Below are positions 1-5,393 of a stretch of DNA of 5,817 nt, piece by piece. The notes beneath the pieces were generated by a model that saw only the letters and a list, made by a program, of their open reading frames with translations, had not been told where the DNA came from and made no database searches. A program made the translations under genes and the position numbers. The stretch lies in assembly GCA_012270665.1 (NCBI GenBank), contig JAAXHY010000051.1, positions 1 through 5,817 on the forward strand. The letters are read 5' to 3'. The stretch's first letter is position 1, and every line of letters starts with the position of its first letter. This stretch comes from Dehalococcoidia bacterium (GTDB lineage: Bacteria; Chloroflexota; Dehalococcoidia; SAR202; UBA11138).

Positions 1-5
1 GTGGA

Positions 6-200
6 CTACGGGCCGGCGGGTTCGTAGGAGTATATGATCTCGGGCCCTTCCGCAGGTGTCTGAAGCGCATGGAGCCCGTCCATGATCGAGGGGACGCTAG
101 CGTTGGTTTCCCCGATGACTCCGGCTATACACTGGAGAGTACGTAACGAGAAATCTACTCGCCTCGCCTGGCGACTTCTTGGGACTTTGGCCGCTCTCAC
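6..200 (-). CDS. possible small ORF overlapping the fakB stop
   Basis: This is a 64-codon minus-strand reading frame with a GTG start (200-198) that overlaps the fakB stop codon as GTGA. That arrangement is typical of translationally coupled genes. I recognise no family in the protein. The N-terminal ~20 residues are very basic (MRAAKVPRSRQARR), and the rest is mixed, ending in EIIYSYEPAGP before a TAG at 8-6. About two thirds of its codons end in G or C, mostly in the second half, which does not separate coding from non-coding here. No separate Shine-Dalgarno was seen beyond coupling. It could be a genuine short coupled gene, a decayed 5' end of a longer gene, or chance. Nothing else in 1-196 could be supported: no convincing terminator for the fakAB operon and no recognisable protein in the other frames. 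Confidence 0.25.
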   Translation of the reverse strand: MRAAKVPRSRQARRVDFSLRTLQCIAGVIGETNASVPSIMDGLHALQTPAEGPEIIYSYEPAGP

Positions 201-1030
201 TCGCTCAGAAGCGATATTCCAAGAGCGTTGGGGCCGACGTAGGTGCCCAGCGCAGGGCCGAAACGCGCTACCACAGGCTGGTTGGAGGTTACCGGACTGA
301 GCGTGTCCGCCAGACGTTCGGCCTCGTCTCGTGAGGTGCTGTACATGACGGATACGGTATCGAGAGGCCCGAACTCTCTGGCCGCGCTTTCCAAGCGGGC
401 GACCGCTTTTCTGCGCGTTCGCTCCTTGGCGAAATCGTGCACTTCACCGTCTCGGATGATTATGAGGGGCTTGATCTTCAGCAGACTTCCCAGCATACCC
501 CTCGCCTTTCCAATGCGCCCGCCCTTGACCAGATATTCGAGGGTGTCGAGAAGACAGACACACTGGCAGCGGCTCATCGCGTCCCGCGCGGCCGCGGTGA
601 CTTCTACGAGAGACCCGCCATCCTGCGCGGCCTTGGCTGCGGCTATCGCCACCAGCCCGGAGCCCATAGACGCCTGAAGTGTGTCCACGACTTCTATGGG
701 ACAAGCGACGTCCGCGACTCCAGCGCCCTGCTGGGCGGAGTTTACGGTACCGCTGACCTTGCTCGACACATGCACGGAGACAATGCCGTCAGCTCCGTCC
801 GCGACGCTTTCATAGGTCTCGGAGAAGTCGCCAATCGCGGGCTGTGAAGTGGCAGGGAAGTCGGGGCCGTTCAGCAGCCTGCCGAAGAATTCGTCGGTCG
901 TGAGTTCTACGCCGTCCTTATAGACGTCGTTGCCAAAGCGGACATACGCCGGAACGACGGTTATGCCAAGTTCTTCCACGATGTCAGCGGGAATGTCGGA
1001 TACGCTGTCGGTCACCACTCTTACGGCCAT
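197..1030 (-). CDS. fakB: DegV family fatty-acid-binding protein (FakB-like)
   Basis: A 277-residue, full-length DegV protein (family usually ~280). DegV/FakB proteins bind a fatty acid in a buried pocket and present its carboxylate to the kinase FakA, giving acyl-phosphate for PlsX/PlsY phospholipid synthesis. They are cytosolic. Visible motifs in order: N-terminal VTDSVSDIP (residues 6-14), the ligand-contacting TSQP (61-64), SSKVSGT (89-95), the diagnostic LEYLVKGGRIGKA (164-176), a basic ERTRRKA patch (203-209) that may face the kinase, and C-terminal GTYVGPNALG (262-271). In many DegV proteins the last motif reads roughly GTHxGPGxxG, so Tyr264 stands where a His that contacts the ligand head group is usual. 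The start is ATG 1030-1028, with a GGAGG (plus-strand CCTCC 1037-1041) six bases upstream. It lies 14 nt after the fakA stop, so the two are almost certainly cotranscribed. The family assignment is secure; lipid specificity cannot be read from the sequence. Confidence 0.93.
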   Translation of the reverse strand: MAVRVVTDSVSDIPADIVEELGITVVPAYVRFGNDVYKDGVELTTDEFFGRLLNGPDFPATSQPAIGDFSETYESVADGADGIVSVHVSSKVSGTVNSAQQGAGVADVACPIEVVDTLQASMGSGLVAIAAAKAAQDGGSLVEVTAAARDAMSRCQCVCLLDTLEYLVKGGRIGKARGMLGSLLKIKPLIIIRDGEVHDFAKERTRRKAVARLESAAREFGPLDTVSVMYSTSRDEAERLADTLSPVTSNQPVVARFGPALGTYVGPNALGISLLSE

Positions 1031-1036
1031 GGTTCG

Positions 1037-1041
1037 CCTCC
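1037..1041 (-). promoter_or_regulatory. Shine-Dalgarno of fakB
   Basis: GGAGG on the minus strand, six bases before ATG 1030-1028 and inside the 14-nt gap after the fakA stop (1047-1045). It fixes the fakB start and shows independent initiation within the operon. Confidence 0.75.
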
Positions 1042-1044
1042 GCT

Positions 1045-2682
1045 CTACTCGATGGAAATGAAGAAGTGGTAGTGAGGCTGACCGCCATGGACAGTCTCGA
1101 ATTCGATTTCGGGATACTTTTCTTCAGCTAGTTCGGCCAGTCTCTCGGCATCCCACTCGGAGATAGGCTCGCCCCAGTATAGGGAGATCAGTTCGGTTTC
1201 ATCGGAGACGGCCTTGTCCAGCAGGCCGGTGAGAGTCTCGGCGACGGAGTCGCCCGCATACACCAACTCGCGGTCGAGCATCGCTATGACCTGGTCCTCG
1301 CGCACCGACACATCTCCGAGGTCGGCAGCGCGCGACGCGAAGCAGATCTCTCCGGTCTGGATCTCATCGAGTCTCCCTTCCATAGAGTCGGCCAGCGCGT
1401 CCAGAGTCAGACCCTCCGGGACGTATTCGAGCGAGGCGGCTATTCCCTGCACTACCGTTCGACTGGGCACGACTCGAACCCGTTTCGAGGACAGATTGGC
1501 GGCTTGTCCGGCGGCCAGCGCGACGTTGGGATTATTCGGCAGCATAACCACCGCGTCAGTCGGAGCGTCCTCGATGGCTCGGAGAAGATCGGCGACACTG
1601 GGATTCATCGTGTCGCCGCCGCTCACGAAATCCTCGATTCCCTGCTCTCTGAATATCCTCTCTAGTCCCTCGCCCTGAACCACTGCCACGACGGTCGAAT
1701 CGTCGCCTTCGATCTCGGACCTGCGGTCGGCGGAGTATCGCTGACGCTGCTCGTCCATGTCCTGGATATTCTCGTGAGACACACTGCCTAGCGACGCGGC
1801 GTACTCCACCACATCGTCGGGATTGTACGTGTGTACATGCACCCTGAGCATCTCTTCCGAACCGATGACGACCGGAGAAGTTCCAACTTCCAGGAGTTTC
1901 GCCATCAGGGAGTCCTTGTCCAGACCCTCTCCCTGCAGGAGGAACTGTGTGCAGAACCCGAACTCCTCTTCCTCTATCTCGTCTAGGAAATCGGGGGAGA
2001 TGTTGCCGTCGCCCATGTCAGGCTGGGGAGGCGTCAAGCACTCATCGAGTTCGGCGTCTCGCATAACGTGGCGGCGCATCCCTTCGATCATAAGATAGAT
2101 GCCATATCCTCCGGCATCCACTAATCCGGCCCTGTAAAGCACAGGCAGCAGCGTGGGCGTGCGCGCGACGGACGCCAAAGCACTCTCGGACGCGGTCTCC
2201 AGAATGGTTGAAAGGTCGTCCGCGTCATGTCCTTCGACGGAATCGGCGGTCTCGCGCATAACCGTTAGCATAGTGCCTTCCCGAGGATGGCCGACTCCGC
2301 CATAGGCGTGTACGGAGGCCAAAGCCAGAGAGCGCACCATGTCGTCCGCTCCGAAGTCCATGCGGTCTTCGAGCGCCTCGGCCATGCCGATGAAGAAGTG
2401 GGACAGAATCACTCCGCTGTTGCCTCGACCTCCCATGAGCGCCTCCCTCGCCATAACGCGAGAGGTATCGGCCACTGACTCAAAGGCCAGCGGGCCGGAC
2501 TTAGAAACTATGTCCCTCATAGTAAGGTACATATTGGTCCCGGTATCGCCGTCAGGGACGGGGAACACGTTGAGCCGGTTCAGTTCGGAAACATTCGCTT
2601 CGATAAGCTGAAGCGCCGACTCGAACATGGCAAGCAATCCGGGGCCATCGTATCGCGGCGAACAGGTTGGAGAGGAAGTCAT
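1045..2682 (-). CDS. fakA: DAK2/YloV family fatty acid kinase (FakA-like)
   Basis: A 545-residue protein, close to the ~548 of the Staphylococcus FakA. It should transfer phosphate from ATP to a fatty acid held by a DegV/FakB protein. The N-terminal DhaL-like kinase domain (about residues 11-205) carries NVFPVPDGDTGTNM (38-51, with Asp44 and Asp46 as Mg/nucleotide ligands), MGGRGNSGVILSH (83-95), PREGTMLTVMR (133-143) and AGLVDAGGYG (185-194). The middle domain has Cys244 (FGFCTQF) and His282/His284 (VHVHT), matching the zinc site described for FakA. The C-terminal DegV-like domain (~330-545) ends in GGQPHYHFFISIE, the usual FakA tail. ATG 2682-2680 is chosen because YDGPGLLAMFESA (11-23) aligns with the family's N-terminal helix, which a start at Met19 would cut. 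No purine-rich Shine-Dalgarno precedes it; the sequence there is pyrimidine-rich. It is the first gene of a fakA-fakB operon and divergent from rpmB. Confidence 0.93.
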   Translation of the reverse strand: MTSSPTCSPRYDGPGLLAMFESALQLIEANVSELNRLNVFPVPDGDTGTNMYLTMRDIVSKSGPLAFESVADTSRVMAREALMGGRGNSGVILSHFFIGMAEALEDRMDFGADDMVRSLALASVHAYGGVGHPREGTMLTVMRETADSVEGHDADDLSTILETASESALASVARTPTLLPVLYRAGLVDAGGYGIYLMIEGMRRHVMRDAELDECLTPPQPDMGDGNISPDFLDEIEEEEFGFCTQFLLQGEGLDKDSLMAKLLEVGTSPVVIGSEEMLRVHVHTYNPDDVVEYAASLGSVSHENIQDMDEQRQRYSADRRSEIEGDDSTVVAVVQGEGLERIFREQGIEDFVSGGDTMNPSVADLLRAIEDAPTDAVVMLPNNPNVALAAGQAANLSSKRVRVVPSRTVVQGIAASLEYVPEGLTLDALADSMEGRLDEIQTGEICFASRAADLGDVSVREDQVIAMLDRELVYAGDSVAETLTGLLDKAVSDETELISLYWGEPISEWDAERLAELAEEKYPEIEFETVHGGQPHYHFFISIE

Positions 2683-2694
2683 CGGAGGAAGGGT

Positions 2695-2724
2695 TTGCCC
2701 TGTCTTTCGGGCTTGTGCTAATGT
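2695..2724 (+). promoter_or_regulatory. candidate rpmB promoter (weak match)
   Basis: TTGCCC (2695-2700), an 18-nt spacer ending in TGC, then TAATGT (2719-2724), giving an extended -10 of the form TGnTAATGT. Transcription would start near 2731 and leave a leader of about 50 nt before rpmB. A second possible -10, TATAGT (2755-2760), has no convincing -35. Neither is strong, and the true rpmB promoter is uncertain. Confidence 0.3.
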
Positions 2725-2752
2725 CTAAAGGCTAGTTCATCAGATTTTTGGC

Positions 2753-2781
2753 AGTATAGTTTAATCCCAATAGGTGGTCAA
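2753..2781 (-). promoter_or_regulatory. fakA-fakB promoter (sigma-70 type)
   Basis: Read on the minus strand, TTGACC (plus 2781-2776) is followed by exactly 17 nt and then TATACT (plus 2758-2753). Both hexamers are near consensus. Transcription would start near 2746, giving a leader of roughly 64 nt before the fakA ATG. The -35 box overlaps the rpmB Shine-Dalgarno and spacer, so RNA polymerase bound here would occupy the start of the divergent ribosomal-protein gene. Confidence 0.7.
2772..2777 (+). promoter_or_regulatory. Shine-Dalgarno that sets the rpmB start
   Basis: AGGTGG lies five bases before ATG 2783. An in-frame GTG at 2774 would add three residues (MVN), but it falls inside this Shine-Dalgarno and has none of its own, so ATG 2783 is preferred. 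The protein then begins MARCQIC, as L28 proteins do. Confidence 0.75.
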
Positions 2782-2782
2782 C

Positions 2783-2974
2783 ATGGCCCGATGCCAGATT
2801 TGCGCCAAGGCAGGACAATCAGGAAACAACGTCAGCCACTCAAAGCGGCATACACGCACTCGCTGGTTGGCCAACGTGCAGCGGATGACCGTGATTCGCG
2901 AAGGAAAACCCACCAGGATGTACATATGCACGCGATGTCTGAGGACCGAAAACAAGGCCATGATGAAGGGCTGA
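2783..2974 (+). CDS. rpmB: 50S ribosomal protein L28
   Basis: A 63-residue protein that matches bacterial L28 throughout. It has MARCQICAKAG at the N terminus, the family core GNNVSHSKRHTRTRWLANVQ (14-33), and a C-terminal YICTRCLRT (47-55). L28 is a structural protein of the large ribosomal subunit. This is the zinc-binding (C+) form: Cys4/Cys7 and Cys49/Cys52 form two CxxC pairs that can hold one Zn ion. Length is at the short end but normal for the family. It is divergent from fakA and separated from the next plus-strand gene by a hairpin and a new promoter, so it is probably monocistronic. Confidence 0.96.
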   Translation: MARCQICAKAGQSGNNVSHSKRHTRTRWLANVQRMTVIREGKPTRMYICTRCLRTENKAMMKG

Positions 2975-3002
2975 AATCCGCATCGGCGACCGCTCCACAG
3001 AC

Positions 3003-3043
3003 AGAGGCCGTGCCTGGGATTTGCACGGTTCGGCCTCTTCTTC
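3003..3043 (+). terminator. probable rpmB terminator
   Basis: AGAGGCCG (3003-3010) pairs with CGGCCTCT (3031-3038) as an eight-base outer stem. An inner CGTGC (3009-3013)/GCACG (3023-3027) stem competes for part of it. A modest T-rich run, TCTTCTT, overlaps and follows. It lies 28 nt after the rpmB stop. The U tract is imperfect, so termination may be partial. Confidence 0.5.
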
Positions 3044-3081
3044 CCAGACCGCTTCAGGCCGTCCGCTAGACTCCGTTTTTG

Positions 3082-3110
3082 TTGACACCGCATACTCCCC
3101 TAGCTAAGAT
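3082..3110 (+). promoter_or_regulatory. promoter of the dapA-like/mfnB-tusA operon
   Basis: TTGACA (3082-3087), a perfect -35 hexamer, is followed after 17 nt by TAAGAT (3105-3110). Transcription should start near 3117, leaving a leader of about 60 nt. This is one of the two best promoter matches in the window and separates this operon from rpmB. Confidence 0.7.
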
Positions 3111-3178
3111 ACTTTTGTCGGATTTGCTGACAGTTTCGCTTGGCGAGACCGTCCGAGTTTTGAGTTGCGGAGCGACAA

Positions 3179-4153
3179 ATGGCCGAGTACACAAAGACCG
3201 AAGCAATGGATTGGGCGCGGGAGAATCTGCGCGGTCAATGGTCCACACTGATGACACCCTTCACTCCCGACGATGAACTCGACGAAGAGGGTCTAAGAAG
3301 CAATATAGCCCACGTCCGGTCGCTTGGCACACATGGGGCCGGCTGCACCTGGGGCATGGGTGAGTTCTGGAGTCTCGACCGAGAGGAACGTTTGAGGGTG
3401 TACGACATCGTCGCGGAGGAGTCGGGCGGTGAATGGCCGATAGGCGCGCACGTGTCCCACACCTCAGCCAAGGAAATGGCAAGCCTCGCCCAGCACGCAG
3501 AGGGCGTTGGCTTCGATCTCCTGATAGTCGGCGCGCCATACTTCGTGACCAACATCGAAGACCAGGTGGTCGAGTGGGTGAAGATTCTCGCCGACAACAC
3601 CAATCTCGCCATCATGTACTATAACTCCCCGCAGTTTGGCACGCTAATGAGCGCGCAGGGACTCCAGCGAATATGCCGAATACCCAACGTGGTCGGCGTC
3701 AAGGAGGCCAGTTTCAATCAGGAACTTTCCATCGAGACGCACCAACTGGTCGGACAGGACGCCATAATCAGCACTCCCGACGAGTGGATACTGTTCAAGG
3801 GACGTGAACTCGGATTCGAACAGCAGGTAATGTTCGCCAACACCTCAGACTGGCGATTCGACACTCCCGACAAGAACTACTATGTCCAGTTCATAGACAA
3901 AGCGATGCGCGGCGACCTCGACGACGACTTCTACGCCTCGCGCGTCAAGCCAATCAAGCAAGTCTCGGACAAGTGGTGGGGATACACAGTCCAGAAGTTC
4001 GGCGGCGCGCTGCCCGCGTCAATGTGCAAATACTGGGGTGAGTTGATGGGACTGGCGCATGGACACGTAAGGCCGCCGCTCTCAGATTTGTCGGAGGACG
4101 AGAAGGCCGATATCAAGGCAGACGTGGAAGCCGCGCTTTCCCAAATGCCGTAG
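3179..4153 (+). CDS. dihydrodipicolinate synthase-family lyase/aldolase, substrate unknown
   Basis: A 324-residue protein of the DapA/N-acetylneuraminate lyase superfamily, slightly longer than true DapA (~290-300). These cytosolic TIM-barrel enzymes form a Schiff base between a lysine and a 2-oxo acid and catalyse aldol addition, cleavage or dehydration. Seen: GQWSTLMTPFTPDDELDEEG (19-38, the usual N-terminal strand), GVGFDLLIVGAPYF (109-122), IMYYNSPQ (145-152, catalytic Tyr148), VVGVKEAS (171-178, Schiff-base Lys175) and a C-terminal HVRPPLSDLSEDEK (296-309). The GTTGE loop of DapA is replaced by TWGMGEFWSL (57-66), so the paired active-site threonines of lysine-pathway DapA are absent. 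The region after the barrel lysine (QQVMFANTSDWRFDTPDKNY, 215-234) is also unlike DapA. It is therefore unlikely to be lysine-biosynthetic DapA. The start is ATG 3179 with GGAG (3169-3172) six bases upstream. The mfnB-tusA gene follows after 68 nt without an obvious strong terminator. Confidence 0.85.
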   Translation: MAEYTKTEAMDWARENLRGQWSTLMTPFTPDDELDEEGLRSNIAHVRSLGTHGAGCTWGMGEFWSLDREERLRVYDIVAEESGGEWPIGAHVSHTSAKEMASLAQHAEGVGFDLLIVGAPYFVTNIEDQVVEWVKILADNTNLAIMYYNSPQFGTLMSAQGLQRICRIPNVVGVKEASFNQELSIETHQLVGQDAIISTPDEWILFKGRELGFEQQVMFANTSDWRFDTPDKNYYVQFIDKAMRGDLDDDFYASRVKPIKQVSDKWWGYTVQKFGGALPASMCKYWGELMGLAHGHVRPPLSDLSEDEKADIKADVEAALSQMP

Positions 4154-4178
4154 CTATACAGAATGCCGCTCCGCGGAT
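4151..4178 (+). repeat. small hairpin repeat, copy 1
   Basis: TAGCTATACAGAA followed by a short hairpin, CCGC-TCC-GCGG, and AT. The repeat begins with the stop codon of the dapA-like gene. A related copy lies at 5268-5305, after the next gene. The stem is too short and lacks a T run, so it is not a convincing terminator. Confidence 0.35.
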
Positions 4179-4208
4179 ACCGACATCTACCAACCGACAA
4201 CTCGCATA

Positions 4209-4215
4209 GAGGTGG
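4209..4215 (+). promoter_or_regulatory. Shine-Dalgarno of mfnB-tusA
   Basis: GAGGTGG lies six bases before ATG 4222. A second in-frame ATG (Met4) lies nine bases further on. The spacing and the family N terminus (MLLMVS, compare MILLVS in archaeal MfnB) favour ATG 4222. Confidence 0.7.
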
Positions 4216-4221
4216 ACACCT

Positions 4222-5220
4222 ATGCTGCTCATGGTAAGCGTTCAGAATCTAAATGAAGCCATCGAGGCCCTTCACGGCGGGGCGGACATCGTTGACGTAA
4301 AGAACCTCCAGGAAGCCCTGGTAGGGTCGGCCCATCCGCTCACCGTCAAGGCGGTAAGAGATTCCATTCCCATGGACCGCCACGCCAGTGTTACGCTGGG
4401 TGTAGTCCCGAACCAGGCAGGCACGGTGGCTATGGCGGTTTACACAGCGGGCATACTCGACGCAACCTCGGTGAAGGTCGGATTCATGAAGACTGAGTAC
4501 AACCAGGCGGTGGAGATTCTGCTGGAATGTAAGGAAGCGCTGAACGGATTCGATACCAAGCTAATAGGATCGCTGTTCGCGGACAACCCCCTATATGACG
4601 GCCTGGACGCCAGCCACATGGTGGACCTCGCCCAGGACAGCAAGTGCGACGGCTGGCTGATAGATACGCTGACCAAGGACGGCAGGAACCTCTTCGACTT
4701 CATCTCTGAACCAGAGCTGAGGGATATGACGCTGTCCGGCAAGAAGAGCGGAATGTCCACCGCTCTCTCCGGCCACCTGAAGATGTCCGATCTGGACGAA
4801 CTGGCGCGAATCAATCCCGACATCGTGGGGGTTCGGGGCGCCGTCTGCCAGAAGGGCGACAGGGACTCCGCCGTTCACAGGGACGCGGTTTCGGAGTTCA
4901 CCAGGCAACTTCGTCTGCGCGAGACTGGCAAGATAAGCGTCAGAGAGGCGCGGATCATGGCGGGCAACAGCGCGGACGCGAACGGCGCGAATGGTTCGAA
5001 CGGCTGGATAGTAATAGACGGCACTGGAAAGACCTGCGCCGGAATTCTCGCCGCCCTTACCGCCCAGATCGAGCAAGACTCCGAGTCATTCATCGAAGTG
5101 ATCATTCCAGACGTGCTTAATACCTACGATGTGGTCGTATGGGCTGAGGAAGCCAGCCACAGCGTTCTAACACAGCGGAAGGACGAGACCGGGACTACGA
5201 GGATGCTAATAAAACCTTAA
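4222..5220 (+). CDS. MfnB-like (5-formylfuran-3-yl)methyl phosphate synthase fused to a TusA-like domain
   Basis: A 332-residue protein with two parts. Residues 1-~232 match MfnB (formerly DUF556), which condenses two glyceraldehyde 3-phosphates into a furan aldehyde phosphate, the furan ring of methanofuran. Seen: MLLMVS, GGADIVDVKN (19-28, Lys27 as Schiff-base lysine), SVKVGF (83-88, Lys85), DTLTKDG (148-154, Asp148/Lys152), ALSGHLK (181-187) and DIVGVRGAVC (200-209) then KGDR (211-214). All MfnB catalytic positions I remember are present. Archaeal MfnB is ~235 residues, so the rest is extra. Residues ~249-261 are an Asn/Gly/Ala/Ser-rich linker. Residues ~261-332 fit TusA: IDGTGKTCAGILAAL (265-279), a second strand EVIIPD (292-297), VVWAEEASHSVL (305-316) and a final MLIKP strand. 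The TusA nucleophile is present as Cys272, but the usual CPxP is CAGI. The assignment of the first domain is strong and of the second moderate. Other methanofuran genes are not in the window. It is second in an operon with the dapA-like gene. Confidence 0.85.
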   Translation: MLLMVSVQNLNEAIEALHGGADIVDVKNLQEALVGSAHPLTVKAVRDSIPMDRHASVTLGVVPNQAGTVAMAVYTAGILDATSVKVGFMKTEYNQAVEILLECKEALNGFDTKLIGSLFADNPLYDGLDASHMVDLAQDSKCDGWLIDTLTKDGRNLFDFISEPELRDMTLSGKKSGMSTALSGHLKMSDLDELARINPDIVGVRGAVCQKGDRDSAVHRDAVSEFTRQLRLRETGKISVREARIMAGNSADANGANGSNGWIVIDGTGKTCAGILAALTAQIEQDSESFIEVIIPDVLNTYDVVVWAEEASHSVLTQRKDETGTTRMLIKP

Positions 5221-5267
5221 ACGGCTCCTCTGCCACGGTTTCTAACTCTCAGTCATCAGACAGCATA

Positions 5268-5305
5268 TAGCTATACCAGAAATCCGCCCCCTTTCGAGCG
5301 CGGAT
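5268..5305 (+). repeat. small hairpin repeat, copy 2
   Basis: TAGCTATACCAGAA followed by an ATCCGC...GCGGAT hairpin. This copies the layout of 4151-4178, with one inserted C and a longer loop. Its first half lies in a 10-bp palindrome, TATAGCTATA (5266-5275). It overlaps the terminator hairpin. Confidence 0.35.
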
Positions 5306-5308
5306 TTC
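5279..5308 (+). terminator. hairpin terminator of the dapA-like/mfnB-tusA operon
   Basis: GAAATCCGC (5279-5287) pairs perfectly with GCGGATTTC (5300-5308), a nine-base stem with a 12-nt loop, about 60 nt after the mfnB-tusA stop. The sequence that follows (ACGTTATTGGG) is only weakly T-rich. The hairpin is certain as a sequence; its efficiency as a terminator is inferred. Confidence 0.5.
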
Positions 5309-5332
5309 ACGTTATTGGGAATCTTGTTTGCG

Positions 5333-5361
5333 TTGCGATGCACATTTGCACGTGCTACGCT
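5333..5361 (+). promoter_or_regulatory. candidate promoter of the ytxG-like/ytxH genes
   Basis: TTGCGA (5333-5338), a 17-nt spacer, then TACGCT (5356-5361) with an extended -10 TGC just before it. An 8-bp palindrome, GCACGTGC (5348-5355), fills the end of the spacer, and TGCAC is repeated directly (5339-5343 and 5347-5351). A regulator could bind there. Transcription would start near 5368, 26 nt before the gene. Confidence 0.4.
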
Positions 5362-5382
5362 TATCTCAAATACCTAAGCGAA

Positions 5383-5389
5383 AAGGCGG
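5383..5389 (+). promoter_or_regulatory. Shine-Dalgarno deciding a TTG start
   Basis: AAGGCGG lies four bases before TTG 5394. No in-frame ATG exists until residue 73, beyond the membrane segment, so this site supports the rare TTG start. Confidence 0.5.
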
Positions 5390-5393
5390 TTAA

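Noticed and set aside
243..847. Overlapping plus-strand ORFs of 144 and 136 codons
   Set aside because: Both are antisense to fakB, whose motifs fully account for this region.
1214..1678. 154-codon plus-strand ORF
   Set aside because: It is antisense to fakA, Ser/Arg-rich as expected for a shadow frame, and has no family match.
2684..2721. GGAGGAAGG followed by a short TTG-initiated reading frame ahead of rpmB (possible leader peptide)
   Set aside because: A plus-strand transcript would have to start inside fakA, and the eight-codon frame has no regulatory pattern.
3003..3080. Possible small RNA or riboswitch between rpmB and the dapA-like gene
   Set aside because: Only a terminator-like hairpin and the next promoter are visible; no known riboswitch core was recognised.
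2761..3093. 110-codon minus-strand ORF across rpmB
   Set aside because: It is antisense to a clear L28 gene and to its terminator, with Cys/Arg-rich shadow-like composition.
4966..5004. Repetitive-looking GCGAACGG/GCGAATGG bases
   Set aside because: They encode the Asn/Gly/Ala linker of the MfnB-TusA protein; this is simple protein linker sequence, not a CRISPR or DNA repeat element.
4591..5076. 161-codon minus-strand ORF
   Set aside because: It lies wholly antisense to mfnB-tusA, has no recognisable domain, and the plus-strand frame explains the sequence.
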